Assembly (NCBI GenBank): GCA_964461025.1
Contig: CAYWSE010000019.1
Coordinates: forward strand, 1-61,851
Direction of reading: 5' to 3'
Origin: JAHBVL01 sp964461025
GTDB taxonomy: Bacteria; Chloroflexota; Chloroflexia; Thermomicrobiales; UBA6265
DNA: 61,851 bases
Position 1 is the first letter of the stretch; each line of letters begins with the position of its first letter. A program made the translations under genes and the position numbers. The notes beneath the pieces are model-generated. The model made no database searches, was not told the origin of the DNA, and saw only the letters and a list, made by a program, of their open reading frames with translations. Positions 1 through 9,059 of the stretch are shown here, piece by piece.

Positions 1-193
1 TGGGATGATGACTTCCTGCTCCAGTTGCTCGCTCAATAAGATGCGATTGCCCTGTGGGACCACGTTGCAGAGTGCTCTCGGAGTCTCCAGCGATCTCGCA
101 CGAACCACTATGCATTTGCACTTCTCAGGCGTATGATCAGTTGAGGTCAGAAACATACCAGTTGCGGAATGACGACAGTCAGAGGAGGGTGTC

Positions 194-523
194 ATGGGTT
201 CCTATATGATTCAGGTTTCCTATACCCCGGAGGCATGGGCGGCGCAGCTGAAACACCCGCAAAACCGAATAGAGGCCATCAGACCAATGGTCGAACGCAA
301 CGGAGCAAAGATCACCGGGGCATGGTATGCGTTCGGCGACTCTGATCTGATCATGATCGTGGAAGGCGGCGACAACCAGACAGCAGCGGCATCGGTACTG
401 GTCGCCGCCGCTGGCGGAGCCGTATCAAGCATCAAAACGACCGTGCTCATGTCCATCGATGAGGGCCTTGCCGCGATCAAGCAGGCCGGCGAAGTGGCAG
501 GAACATACCAGCCGCCCGACTGA
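194..523 (+). CDS. GYD domain protein
   Basis: Small cytosolic protein of 109 residues resembling the GYD family: a ferredoxin-like alpha/beta fold of unknown biochemical role. The N-terminal half carries the pattern Y-T-P-E-A-W, then R-x-E-A-I-R and 'GAKITGAWYAFGDSDLIMIVE', which matches the family layout of a strand, a helix and a G-x-Y/F-G-x-x-D segment. The second half has an Ala-rich helix and the 'IKTTVLMS' strand. A GGAGG-like sequence (agaggagggtgtc) precedes the ATG, so this start is well supported. The gene stands alone, about 170 nt from the convergent helicase gene. No catalytic residues can be named. Confidence 0.85.
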   Translation: MGSYMIQVSYTPEAWAAQLKHPQNRIEAIRPMVERNGAKITGAWYAFGDSDLIMIVEGGDNQTAAASVLVAAAGGAVSSIKTTVLMSIDEGLAAIKQAGEVAGTYQPPD

Positions 524-666
524 CAATCGGGAAGAACGAGTTCTCTCAGGTTTTGCCCTCTGCCAGGCGGTTTTCCCCGCCGGTTCGATCATGAAGGCAG
601 CCAGTGTGCTGCCGCGCCGACCGAGGGCAGACGACCTGCAGAAGGTGGAGGTCTCAGGCAACAGCG

Positions 667-695
667 CCTAACCGGCGCGATCGGCGCCGGTTAGG
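667..695. terminator. 12-bp perfect palindrome between convergent genes
   Basis: Arms 667-678 (CCTAACCGGCGC) and 684-695 are perfectly complementary around a 5-nt loop. The hairpin overlaps the TAA stop of the helicase gene (691-693) and lies between two convergent genes. Neither side has a clear T-run, so it may be a Rho-type or bidirectional 3'-end hairpin rather than a classical intrinsic terminator. Confidence 0.5.
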
Positions 696-3600
696 ACAGT
701 TCCTTCTCGACCTTCGCCTTCGATCGGGGTTTCTTCGATTGAGCAGTCGAGGATGAGGCCGCTTTCCCGGTCGTTGATAGCTTCGGTGGCATGTCCGGCT
801 CCTCGGCGACGTCCTCCTGCTCCCCGGTCCCTCCAGCGTCCTCGCCCTCGTTGTCCGTCAAGATCGGAGCGAATCCCAGTGTCAGCGATTGCTCGACGAT
901 GTCGCGCCGCAGCAGACGCTCCGATTCCCGCAGGCTGTAGCGCAGAGGATGGTCGGGGAGGACGTCTTCGAGCATCTCCCGGACCTGGCGGAGGAGATCG
1001 ATCGTTTTGTTGAACGTCAACACCAGGTCGCCTTCGGACAGCTGAATCTGCTCAGTGATCTCGATCATTGTCTGGCCGGAAGCCCAGGCCATTGCCGCGC
1101 CATAGAAACTCGGATTGTGCCCTTCGCTGATGAAGAGTCCATGATCGCGTTCTTCGCCCAGAATTGTGTGCTCGATGTCCTCCAGCCGTCTCCGCAATGA
1201 CAGCAGGGCGTCCGGTAGGACGAGATGATTGGCATACCGAAAATCGCGGTCGAAGGAGAACCAGGAAAAGACTTCAGCCAGCTCGTGAGGTGTCAATCGA
1301 TCGAGAAGGCCACGGTCGACCAGTTCGCAGAGAATCAACGCGTCGTTGTCGAACACGGCGGCGAGCATATCGGCCTTGGCCGTTGGATAGCCGCGATGCA
1401 TGTACCCAAAGCGATCGAGCACTTCGCGGATACCGCGGATCACCCCCCTGATGCGGGCGTCTTCCGCTTCCTGCTCGCGTTCCAGAATCTGTTGAAGCGT
1501 ATTCCGCTCGCGTTCCAGTTTGTCGATGCGATGCAGATGGTTGCGGTGCTCCTTACGGACAGGACAGCGATGGCAGGGATGCGAATCGCGCGTGGCAATC
1601 AGTGATTCGCGCTGGTCGATCGCGTCCTGAAAGGTCTCTTCCAGCCGGGCTATTTCCTGCTCGACCCGATCGGTTTCGCGCAACCGGTGCTCTTCCCGCA
1701 TCGCTTCGAGATCGGGCAGATCCATCGCTTTCAGCTGCTTCTGAATAATGCGCGACTCCTTGAGCGAGAGCTTCTTTCCTTTGTCTTCCGTCGAAGTCAG
1801 TTCAGCCGCGGCGGTAGAAAGATCGACAACGCGGCCGTCCGTTACGTAATCGATCTGCCGGTATTCGGGCAGAACGTGGACTTCGCGATCGAAGAAAAAA
1901 CTGCCGATACCGGAAATGGCCTTGCCGAGAAAAACTCCCCAGCCGAGCTCGCGCTCGTGGACGACCAGGCCAACCGGTGCAGTCCGCAGCACCCGTCGGA
2001 GCGTTTGACGACCCGGTTCCGGCCAGGGCGACGCTTCGATCGCACTCTCGATCCGCTCGCGTTCTTCTTCCAAACGCCGCAATTTCTGCTCTGAGGTCTG
2101 CAGCGTCGAGATGAGCATTCGATAGTCTTCGAGCAGCTCGTCGCCGCCATCGAGACCGATCAGGCAGCCATTCGGGATCCCGGCGATATCACCGCCGATC
2201 TCGATAACATCGTCTTCGAGGAGCCGGATGCGCTGGCTGGTCTGGAACTGGGCAAGACTCTGTTCGAGCATCTGGCGAACGCGGTCGCCATCGGGGGGAT
2301 CCCAGAGATTGAGCACAGTGTTGTAGCGAACCGCGAAGGCGGACCGCACCGGTTCGAGCGGTCCTGTGGCGATTTCCAGCATTTCCCGGAAAGGCAGCCA
2401 GGGTGAATAGGGCACCACGACATGCCCAAACGCATCCATGCCGCGCCTTCCGGCCCGCCCCGCCATTTGCTGGAATTCGTTGGGAATCAGTACACGCCGG
2501 CGGCGACCATCCCATTTGCTCATGCGGCCGATCACGACGCTGCGGGCCGGCATATTGACGCCAAGAGCGAGCGTATCGGTCGCAAACACGACCTGCATCA
2601 GGCCGCGAGAAAAGAGCAGCTCGACGAGCTGCTTGAGCATCGGCAGCAAACCGGCGTGATGAAAACCGATCCCCTTGCGCGCCAGCGCCGAAACGAGCTG
2701 CACCTGCTCGAGTTCGCGATCTTCCGGACGCAGCGACGAGAGGTACGTATTGAGCGTTGATTCGATGGCTTTCAGTTGCACGTCGGTGACCAGATTCGGC
2801 CGCAACATCGCCAGCCGTTCAGCGAAAACCTGGCAATCATTGCGGCTGAACAGGAAGTAGATCGCCGGCAACATATCGCCCGCGATCAGCGAATCGATGA
2901 TCTCGTGCGGTTGCGGTTCGTCGAGTCCTTCCGACCCGTTCGAGTCCGCCCGCCGGCGGCCCGTTCCCCGACCGACCTGCTTGCGAGCTTCGCCGCCGGA
3001 ACGCGGAAAGTCGCGAATCTGGTCGCCGGTATGGTCGATGACCATATGCAGCTCGCGATCGGTGAAGTAGTAGAGCGCCAGCGGCACCGCGCGTTCGAAA
3101 TGCGTGATCAGCCGGATCGGACGGTGTGTGCGGCTGATCCACGAAGCGATTTCGTCGGCGTTGGTGACGGTTGCCGACAGGCAGATCAGCTGGATATGGT
3201 CCGGGCAGAGAATGATCGACTCTTCCCAGGTGGTGCCTCGTTCCTGATCGGCGAGAAAATGGATTTCGTCGAAGATGACGATATCGACATCATCGACATC
3301 CCACGGCGACTGCAGCAGCATATTTCGCAGCACTTCCGTGGTCATCACGACGACGCGGGCATCGCGGTTCTCCGAGACGTCGCCGGTCAGCAATCCGACC
3401 TGATCGCCATAGACGGCTCGAAGATCGCGAAACTTCTGATTGGAAAGCGCTTTGATCGGCGTGGTGTAAAAAACGCGACCTGTTCGCTCGAACGCCTTGT
3501 AGACTCCGTATTCGGCAACGATCGTCTTGCCGGTGCCGGTTGGCGCCGCGACCATCACCGACCGGTCGCCGATCAGCGTCCCGATCGCTTCTCGTTGAAA

Positions 3601-3789
3601 CTCATCGAGCGGAAACGGATAGAGCGCACTGAACTGGTCGATCAGCTGGTTTGCGGCGGAAGAGACCGGCGCTTCGAGGGTCAGCAAAGCGGAGCGATTG
3701 GCATCGGAGCCTGAATCACCCGACCCTGACGTCAGACGAGGATCGGCATTGATCGAAGTCAAAGAAAACCTGATTCCGAAGCGCGGCAT
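691..3789 (-). CDS. helY: Ski2-like DEAD/DEAH-box RNA helicase (HelY/Mtr4 type)
   Basis: About 1032 residues. The N-terminal helicase core shows motif I A-A-P-T-G-T-G-K-T, motif II D-E-I-H, motif III S-A-T and motif VI Q-M-A-G-R-A-G-R-R-G, the Ski2/Mtr4 signature. The C-terminal third contains the DSHCT-type helical region ('GHNPSFYGAAMAWASG' and following) and a Cys-rich C-H-R-C-P insertion seen in actinobacterial HelY. Ski2-like proteins unwind RNA for processing or decay; the specific substrate here is unknown. The open frame runs upstream into the glycosyltransferase gene, so the start is placed at the ATG at 3789. It has no clear ribosome site; a TTG at 3762 follows an AGG and is an alternative. 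The C-terminus is a low-complexity Lys/Ser-rich tail. Confidence 0.88.
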   Translation of the reverse strand: MPRFGIRFSLTSINADPRLTSGSGDSGSDANRSALLTLEAPVSSAANQLIDQFSALYPFPLDEFQREAIGTLIGDRSVMVAAPTGTGKTIVAEYGVYKAFERTGRVFYTTPIKALSNQKFRDLRAVYGDQVGLLTGDVSENRDARVVVMTTEVLRNMLLQSPWDVDDVDIVIFDEIHFLADQERGTTWEESIILCPDHIQLICLSATVTNADEIASWISRTHRPIRLITHFERAVPLALYYFTDRELHMVIDHTGDQIRDFPRSGGEARKQVGRGTGRRRADSNGSEGLDEPQPHEIIDSLIAGDMLPAIYFLFSRNDCQVFAERLAMLRPNLVTDVQLKAIESTLNTYLSSLRPEDRELEQVQLVSALARKGIGFHHAGLLPMLKQLVELLFSRGLMQVVFATDTLALGVNMPARSVVIGRMSKWDGRRRRVLIPNEFQQMAGRAGRRGMDAFGHVVVPYSPWLPFREMLEIATGPLEPVRSAFAVRYNTVLNLWDPPDGDRVRQMLEQSLAQFQTSQRIRLLEDDVIEIGGDIAGIPNGCLIGLDGGDELLEDYRMLISTLQTSEQKLRRLEEERERIESAIEASPWPEPGRQTLRRVLRTAPVGLVVHERELGWGVFLGKAISGIGSFFFDREVHVLPEYRQIDYVTDGRVVDLSTAAAELTSTEDKGKKLSLKESRIIQKQLKAMDLPDLEAMREEHRLRETDRVEQEIARLEETFQDAIDQRESLIATRDSHPCHRCPVRKEHRNHLHRIDKLERERNTLQQILEREQEAEDARIRGVIRGIREVLDRFGYMHRGYPTAKADMLAAVFDNDALILCELVDRGLLDRLTPHELAEVFSWFSFDRDFRYANHLVLPDALLSLRRRLEDIEHTILGEERDHGLFISEGHNPSFYGAAMAWASGQTMIEITEQIQLSEGDLVLTFNKTIDLLRQVREMLEDVLPDHPLRYSLRESERLLRRDIVEQSLTLGFAPILTDNEGEDAGGTGEQEDVAEEPDMPPKLSTTGKAASSSTAQSKKPRSKAKVEKELS

Positions 3790-3867
3790 CGCTGCCGCAA
3801 ACGTATACCCATCCGGCTGGCGAGGATACCACTTCCTCCCTCGACTCCGGCCCGAAGGGAGGCGGTG

Positions 3868-4980
3868 ATGCGGTTTGCCGTGGGTGCACTGGTAGCCTCC
3901 GAACGAGCGGGAGTTCGGCAATCGGGTGTGCACCAGTACGCCATGCGGCTCATTGCGGCGTTGCCCTTGGCGCTGGCACCCGACGAGCTGGTGGTCTATG
4001 CGCGCCCCGCAATGCTCGGCACCGAGCAGGTGATGCACCGCCGTCCGGCGATCGCGCTGGAGAATCCCGCTGTCCGCGCCGCATGGGAACAGGGCGTGCT
4101 GCCAGCCAGACTGCTGGCTGATCGAGTGGATCTCTATCACGGCATGGCGTTTGTCCTGCCTCGCCTGACGCGCATCCCCATGGTCGTGACGATCCACGAT
4201 CTGGCGTTCCTGCGCTGGTCGGAACAGACTCCCGGTCGCCGCAGCGCATACCTTTCGCGGCAGGTCCGCGACGCAGTAGCAAGAGCACGGCGAGTGATCG
4301 CAGTGTCCGAGCATACGAAATCGGAAGTCTCGGAACTGCTGAACATCAACGCCGAAAACATCGACGTGACGCCGCTCGGCGTCGATCCCTCTTTCCGCCC
4401 AATGTCGAAAGGGGATATCGCCACATTTCGCCGGGAAACGAACACCGAACGACCGTTCATTCTGGCAGTTGGCAATCTCGAACCACGCAAGAATCTCGTT
4501 GCTCTCGTGCAGGCCTTCGACCGGATCGCGGCCGGCATTCCGCACGATCTGGTCCTGGCCGGCGCTGATGGCTGGAAATCGGCGTCGTTGCATGAGGCGA
4601 TCGCGAGAAGCCAGTTCCGCGATCGGATTCTGCTGCCGGGGTTCATCGATCCGGCTCAGCTTAACACCTGGTATTCGGCGTGCGATCTGTTCGTCATTCC
4701 ATCACTCGATGAAGGCTTCGGGCTGACGCTCCTTGAAGCAATGGCCTGCGGCGCGCCGGCTGTTGCCTCGAACCGGGGCGCGCTGCCGGAAGTGGCCAGG
4801 AATGCAGCTATCCTCACCGAACCAGATCCCGAATCCTTGGCGATGACACTTGAGGCGACCCTTTCCGACCCGGCGACGCTCCAGAGGTTGCGCGAGGCTG
4901 GTCCGGTACGTGCAGCGCAGTTCACCTGGGAACGAACCGCGCAGCTGACCGTAGAGTCGTACCGAAAGGCGATGGTGTGA
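3868..4980 (+). CDS. GT4-family glycosyltransferase
   Basis: About 370 residues, a GT-B fold glycosyltransferase of family 4. Visible landmarks are the N-terminal sugar-acceptor half with 'VVTIHDLAFLRW', then 'AVGNLEPRKNL', and the nucleotide-sugar-binding segment 'EGFGLTLLEAMACGAP' followed by 'VASNRGALPEVA', which carries the conserved E-x7-E. Such enzymes move a sugar from an NDP-sugar to a lipid or polysaccharide acceptor at the cytoplasmic face of the membrane; donor and acceptor cannot be read from sequence. A GGGAGG lies 5-6 nt before the ATG at 3868, a better fit than the GTG three bases upstream. The stop overlaps the thiL start by 4 nt. Confidence 0.88.
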   Translation: MRFAVGALVASERAGVRQSGVHQYAMRLIAALPLALAPDELVVYARPAMLGTEQVMHRRPAIALENPAVRAAWEQGVLPARLLADRVDLYHGMAFVLPRLTRIPMVVTIHDLAFLRWSEQTPGRRSAYLSRQVRDAVARARRVIAVSEHTKSEVSELLNINAENIDVTPLGVDPSFRPMSKGDIATFRRETNTERPFILAVGNLEPRKNLVALVQAFDRIAAGIPHDLVLAGADGWKSASLHEAIARSQFRDRILLPGFIDPAQLNTWYSACDLFVIPSLDEGFGLTLLEAMACGAPAVASNRGALPEVARNAAILTEPDPESLAMTLEATLSDPATLQRLREAGPVRAAQFTWERTAQLTVESYRKAMV

Positions 4981-6008
4981 CAAGGGCAACGATTTCTTCG
5001 GTGGGCGAGTTCGGTTTGATCGATCTCATCCGCGACGCACTGCCGCCGGCGGTGCGCAGTCACGACACGCTGCGGGCCGGGATCGGCGACGACACAGCCG
5101 TTTGGCAACCAGCTCCTGGCGAGCAGGTCCTGGTGACGTCAGACGCGCTTGTCGAGGGCATTCACTTCGATTTCGCCTGGCAGGATTGGGAGTCGCTCGG
5201 CTGGAAATCGCTGGCGGTCAATCTCTCGGACATCGCGGCGATGGGCGGCCGTCCCGCCCTTGCCACGGTCATGTTGGGATTGCCGGTCGAAACGGCGATC
5301 GACGATGTGCTGTCGTTCTACAAAGGCATGGCTAAGCTTGCGGAAGCGAGCGCCGTGCTGGTGGCGGGGGGCGACATCGTGCGGTCGCCCGATCGCGTTT
5401 CGATCGGCGTCACCGTCATTGGCGAAACCCGGGACGGTCGCTATCTGAGCCGCGCGGGAGCGCAGCCTGGCGATCTTGTTGTGGTGAGCGGCACGCTCGG
5501 AGCGGCAGCGGCGGGGCTGGAGCTCGTTCAATTGCCGAAGCCCGATCCTCGCCGCAAAGCCGCCACTGCGCCCGCCCTGATCGATGCGCTGATCGAACCG
5601 CACCCGCGCGTCGAGCTCGGAGAGCTTCTGCTATCGAGCGGCGCAGGCGCAGCCATGGACCTCAGCGACGGACTGCTCGGCGATCTACCGAAGATCCTCG
5701 CCGCGAGCAATGTCTCGGCAACGGTCCGACTTGCCGACGTGCCGATCGCATCGTCGGTGCAGTCGCTTTTTCCGGATCGTTTCCAGCAGTTCGCGCTGCA
5801 AGGCGGAGAGGACTACGAGCTGATTTTCACCGCATCGAGCGAAGCGCTGGCGTCGATTCAGGGACCGGCCAACGACTTCGAGCAAATGGTCACGGTGATC
5901 GGCGAGGTTACGTCCGCCGGGAAGGACGCCCCTCGTCTCACCATCCTCGATGCATCCGGCAGCGCGATCCACCCGGATGACGGCGCGTTCGATCATTTCC
6001 GCAGCTGA
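4977..6008 (+). CDS. thiL: Thiamine-monophosphate kinase
   Basis: 343 residues, PurM/ThiL fold. ThiL phosphorylates thiamine monophosphate to the active cofactor thiamine diphosphate, the last step of thiamine synthesis. The N-terminus has the phosphate/metal motif G-I-G-D-D-T-A-V, then 'VTSDALVEGIHF', 'AVNLSDIAAMG' and the C-terminal 'MDLSDGLLGDL' motif, all typical of ThiL; length is normal. The GTG start overlaps the preceding glycosyltransferase stop (GTGA), implying translational coupling, although the two products have no known functional link. Confidence 0.93.
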   Translation: MTRATISSVGEFGLIDLIRDALPPAVRSHDTLRAGIGDDTAVWQPAPGEQVLVTSDALVEGIHFDFAWQDWESLGWKSLAVNLSDIAAMGGRPALATVMLGLPVETAIDDVLSFYKGMAKLAEASAVLVAGGDIVRSPDRVSIGVTVIGETRDGRYLSRAGAQPGDLVVVSGTLGAAAAGLELVQLPKPDPRRKAATAPALIDALIEPHPRVELGELLLSSGAGAAMDLSDGLLGDLPKILAASNVSATVRLADVPIASSVQSLFPDRFQQFALQGGEDYELIFTASSEALASIQGPANDFEQMVTVIGEVTSAGKDAPRLTILDASGSAIHPDDGAFDHFRS

Positions 6009-6097
6009 CTCCCGGCAGCGCGGGTATCATCACGAAATGGCGAGGCGACACCGCATCGCCGAACGAACTCAGATGCATCAGGAGAGAGAAAGAACCA

Positions 6098-8041
6098 ATG
6101 GTCGATGTCGTACGCCAAACCACCCACATGCTGGATCCTCTCTCCGTCGATGAGCTGACCCAAGCCGTGCGCATTTTGCGGAGCGACGGCATCGACAGGG
6201 ATCGCTATCTCTTCACCCAGGTCGAGTTGGCCGAGCCACCCAAAGCGGACGTTTTGGCGGTCGAGAATGGTCTCGCTGAAGGATTGCGACGCATTGCCAA
6301 GGCAGTGATCATCGACCGCACCGAGCACCGGAGCTACGAATACCTGGTCTCTCTGGATGACGGCGCCGTCATCGATCGCCATCGAATCGAAGCGGGACAG
6401 CCGACCTTCACGATGCCGGAGATCTTCAGCATCGAAACGGTGCTGCGCAACGATCCCGGTTTCCAGGCGGCGATGGCCAGGCGCGGCGTCAGCGATATGA
6501 GTCTGATCTGGGTCGATCCCTGGTCGACGGGCGACTACGGCGACGAAACCGAGTACGCAGGACGGCGCTACGTCCGCGGGATCGTCTGGGTCATGGACGG
6601 CGCGGACGACGACAACGGCTACGCCCATCCAGTCGAAAATCTGGCGGTGCTCTTCGATCTGAACACCCAGGAAATTCTGCGCATCGACGATTTTGACCCC
6701 GTCGTGCCGATTCCGCAGAAGCGCGGCAACTACCGGCCGGAGGATGTCGGCGAGATGCGGTCCGGTCTGCGAACACTCGACATCACTCAGCCGGACGGCG
6801 CCTCGTTCGAGGTAGACGGCACCCTGGTAACATGGCAGAAATGGCGCATCCGGGTCGGGTTCTCGCCGCGCGAAGGACTCGTGCTGCGGACGGTCGGCTG
6901 GGACGATGGCGAGCGCGTGCGCTCGATCCTCTATCGGGGCGCCGTGTCGGAGATGGTCGTTCCCTACGGCGATCCGGCCCTGATTCACCACCGCAAGAAC
7001 ACCTTCGACGTCGGTGAGCTCAATCTCGGCGCGCTGGCGAACTCGCTCACCCTTGGCTGCGATTGCCTTGGCGAGATCTACTACTTCGATGCGGCGCTGG
7101 TCGATGCCCACGGCGATCCCTACGTGCTGAAGAACGCCATCTGCATGCACGAGGAGGATTTCGGCGTGCTCTGGCGGCACTCCAACTGGCGATCGGGCAA
7201 GACCGAGATTCGCCGGTCGCGCCGGCTCGTCATCTCCTCCTTTTCGACGATCGGCAACTACGACTACGGCTTCTTCTGGTACTTCTATCAGGACGGCAAC
7301 ATCGAGTGCGAGGTCAAGCTGACCGGCATACTTTCGACCGGCGCCATCGAGCCCGGCCAGACGCCGATCCACGGGCAGCTGCTGAACGAAACAGGGCTCT
7401 ACGGGCCAATTCATCAGCACTTTTTCAACTACCGGCTCGATCTCGACATCGATGGTCTGCGCAACTCGATCGTCGAAGAGCATGGCGAGGCCGATCCGCC
7501 GGGACCAGGCAATCCCGTCAACTCAGCCTTCCGTAATGTCAAAACCACTCTCAAGACCGAGCTGGAGGCACAGCAGGATGTCGACCCGATGCGTGGTCGC
7601 ACCTGGAAAGTGATCAATCCGGATGTGATGAATGGGGTCGGCGAGCCGGTCGGCTACCGGTTGGTGCCGGCGGGCAACGTCGGTTCACTCTCTGGACCGG
7701 ACTCGAGCATCGCCCGGCGGGCCACCTTCATCACGAAGCATCTCTGGGTCACGCCGCAAACCGATGGCGAGATATTCGCGGCCGGCGACTATCCGAACCA
7801 GCATCCCGGCGACGGTGGGCTGCCCGCCTATACCGCGCACAATCGCTCGATCGAGGAAACAGACATCGTTGTCTGGTACACGCTGGGATCGCATCACCAA
7901 CCCCGCCCGGAGGACTGGCCGGTGATGCCGGTGGCGTATGCGCGCTTCATGCTAATGCCGTCGGGTTTCTTCGACCAGAACCCGGCGCTCGATGTACCGG
8001 CCCCGGTCGCGCACCAGAACGGACATCATTGCTGTTCGTAG
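6098..8041 (+). CDS. Copper-containing primary amine oxidase
   Basis: 647 residues, a copper/topaquinone amine oxidase. It oxidatively deaminates primary amines to aldehydes with release of ammonia and hydrogen peroxide. Tyr388 in N-Y-D-Y is the residue expected to be converted to the TPQ cofactor. Asp304 in T-F-D-V-G-E, 84 residues upstream, matches the catalytic base. His439 and His441 (H-Q-H) plus a His of 'SHHQPRPEDWPVMP' (599/600) are the copper ligands. The segment 'MVVPYGD' and 'NSLTLGCDCLG' are family hallmarks. No signal peptide is visible, so it is probably cytosolic like the Arthrobacter enzymes. A GGAGAGAG precedes the ATG. The C-terminus ends H-H-C-C-S and its TAG stop lies in the first units of a heptamer repeat array. 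Confidence 0.93.
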   Translation: MVDVVRQTTHMLDPLSVDELTQAVRILRSDGIDRDRYLFTQVELAEPPKADVLAVENGLAEGLRRIAKAVIIDRTEHRSYEYLVSLDDGAVIDRHRIEAGQPTFTMPEIFSIETVLRNDPGFQAAMARRGVSDMSLIWVDPWSTGDYGDETEYAGRRYVRGIVWVMDGADDDNGYAHPVENLAVLFDLNTQEILRIDDFDPVVPIPQKRGNYRPEDVGEMRSGLRTLDITQPDGASFEVDGTLVTWQKWRIRVGFSPREGLVLRTVGWDDGERVRSILYRGAVSEMVVPYGDPALIHHRKNTFDVGELNLGALANSLTLGCDCLGEIYYFDAALVDAHGDPYVLKNAICMHEEDFGVLWRHSNWRSGKTEIRRSRRLVISSFSTIGNYDYGFFWYFYQDGNIECEVKLTGILSTGAIEPGQTPIHGQLLNETGLYGPIHQHFFNYRLDLDIDGLRNSIVEEHGEADPPGPGNPVNSAFRNVKTTLKTELEAQQDVDPMRGRTWKVINPDVMNGVGEPVGYRLVPAGNVGSLSGPDSSIARRATFITKHLWVTPQTDGEIFAAGDYPNQHPGDGGLPAYTAHNRSIEETDIVVWYTLGSHHQPRPEDWPVMPVAYARFMLMPSGFFDQNPALDVPAPVAHQNGHHCCS

Positions 8042-8131
8042 TTCGTAGTCCGTAGTCCATAGTCCGTAGTCCATAGTCCGTAGTCCGTAGTCCGTAGTCC
8101 GTAGTCCGTAGTCCGTAGTCCGTAGTCCGAA
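8034..8131. repeat. 14-copy heptamer tandem repeat (GTCCGTA)
   Basis: Fourteen head-to-tail 7-bp units with consensus GTCCGTA and variants GTTCGTA, GTCCATA and GTCCGAA. The first unit lies in the last codons and stop of the amine oxidase gene. A related heptamer run in the opposite orientation follows at 8162-8196, so the two could form a long imperfect hairpin. Confidence 0.9.
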
Positions 8132-8135
8132 GAAT

Positions 8136-8159
8136 GTAGTTCGGGCACCTGTGGCCCGA
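8136..8159 (+). repeat. REP-like element (GTAG head)
   Basis: A GTAG tetranucleotide is followed by a perfect 6-bp stem TCGGGC (8141-8146) and GCCCGA (8154-8159) around the 7-nt loop ACCTGTG. The architecture (GTRG head plus short palindrome) is that of RAYT-associated REP sequences, and it matches elements at 10840-10968. Confidence 0.6.
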
Positions 8160-8161
8160 CG

Positions 8162-8196
8162 AAACTCCGGACTTTGAACCCCGGACTCCGGACTAC
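8162..8196 (-). repeat. Five heptamers inverted relative to the 8034-8131 array
   Basis: Read on the minus strand this is GTAGTCC, GGAGTCC, GGGGTTC, AAAGTCC, GGAGTTT: five 7-bp units related to the array at 8034-8131 but in the opposite direction. The first unit supplies the TAG stop of the aldolase gene. Confidence 0.7.
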
Positions 8197-8969
8197 GACG
8201 GCAACAGGTCGTTCAACGTCGCCCTGTCTCTCGCCGCCTGCTGGAAGATGAGACTCAGGTCGCTATTGCAGACGAGGAAGCGACAGCCAATCTCGTGCCA
8301 GAGTTTGAAGGTGGACGCGTCGCGATTGACCATCCCACACGCGAGTCCGTGCTTTTCCGCTGCTTTGGCAACACCGGCAATCGTTTCCACAAAGCCCGGA
8401 TCGTCGAACTTGCCCGGCACGCCCATGTTGATCGAGAGGTCCTGCGGGCCGATGCAGAGCACATCGACTCCCGGCACCGAGGCGAAAGCGTCGGCCTGTT
8501 CGGCGCCGCCAGGAGTTTCGATCTGGACGACAACCATCGTCTCGGCATTGCCGAACTCGACTGCTTCGGCAACGCCTTTCGGCAGGTAGGCGTTGCGAGC
8601 CATGCCGCCAGCGCCTCGCCGCCCGAACGGCGGGTACTTCGCGTAGCTGACCGCGGCTTCGACCTGTTCCTTGCTTTCCACTCGGGGGATGATGACGCCG
8701 AGCGCGCCGGTGTCGAGCGCTCTGGCTACCGCCGCGTACGAAAGATCGGTGACCCGCACCAGCGGCGTGATGCCAATCGCCCGGGAGAACTGCACGACGG
8801 TCAGCAGCGTTTCCCAATCGTACATATTATGTTCGGTATCGAACCAGAGAAAGTCGTGACCTGCATTCGCCAGCACCCGCACGCCACCAACCGAGAAGAT
8901 CTCTTCGACAATCGGACCACTGACCCACCCGCCGGCTTTCAGTTTCGCTTTCACCTTGTTCTCGCTCAT
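8193..8969 (-). CDS. HpcH/HpaI-family aldolase
   Basis: 258 residues, class II pyruvate-dependent aldolase of the HpcH/HpaI (GarL, RhmA, HpaI) family. These enzymes split 2-keto-3-deoxy sugar acids or 4-hydroxy-2-oxo diacids into pyruvate plus an aldehyde such as tartronate semialdehyde. Landmarks are 'FLWFDTEHNMYDWETL', the metal site 'VVVQIETPGG' (Glu) and 'CIGPQDLSINMG' (Asp), and 'PLVRV'. GGAGGAG lies just before the ATG. Its neighbour glxR would reduce tartronate semialdehyde, which favours a GarL-like role, but the exact substrate is inference. It is divergent from the RraA-like gene. Confidence 0.88.
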   Translation of the reverse strand: MSENKVKAKLKAGGWVSGPIVEEIFSVGGVRVLANAGHDFLWFDTEHNMYDWETLLTVVQFSRAIGITPLVRVTDLSYAAVARALDTGALGVIIPRVESKEQVEAAVSYAKYPPFGRRGAGGMARNAYLPKGVAEAVEFGNAETMVVVQIETPGGAEQADAFASVPGVDVLCIGPQDLSINMGVPGKFDDPGFVETIAGVAKAAEKHGLACGMVNRDASTFKLWHEIGCRFLVCNSDLSLIFQQAARDRATLNDLLPS

Positions 8970-9059
8970 CGTCGCTCCTCCGATTCGGTGGCTTCACACA
9001 GATTTTGATTGTGACAGACAATGTCCGGTAGCGCTTGCCTTGCTCATGGGGAGATTCCA

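Noticed and set aside
1..193. Gene remnant at the window start
   Set aside because: A 12-codon frame ends at position 39 on the plus strand, too short to assign. A TATGAT at 132-137 could be a -10 box of the GYD gene, but no -35 is at the right distance.
2776..3714. 312-residue plus-strand open frame
   Set aside because: Antisense to the helicase core motifs I-III.
5993..7483. 496-residue open frame on the minus strand
   Set aside because: Fully antisense to the copper amine oxidase, whose catalytic residues are all present. The product has no recognisable motif; high GC gives long antisense frames.
8034..8131. CRISPR array
   Set aside because: Units are 7 bp with no unique spacers; it is a simple tandem repeat. 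The 41-bp REP array at 50717 also lacks spacers of regular length and any cas genes.
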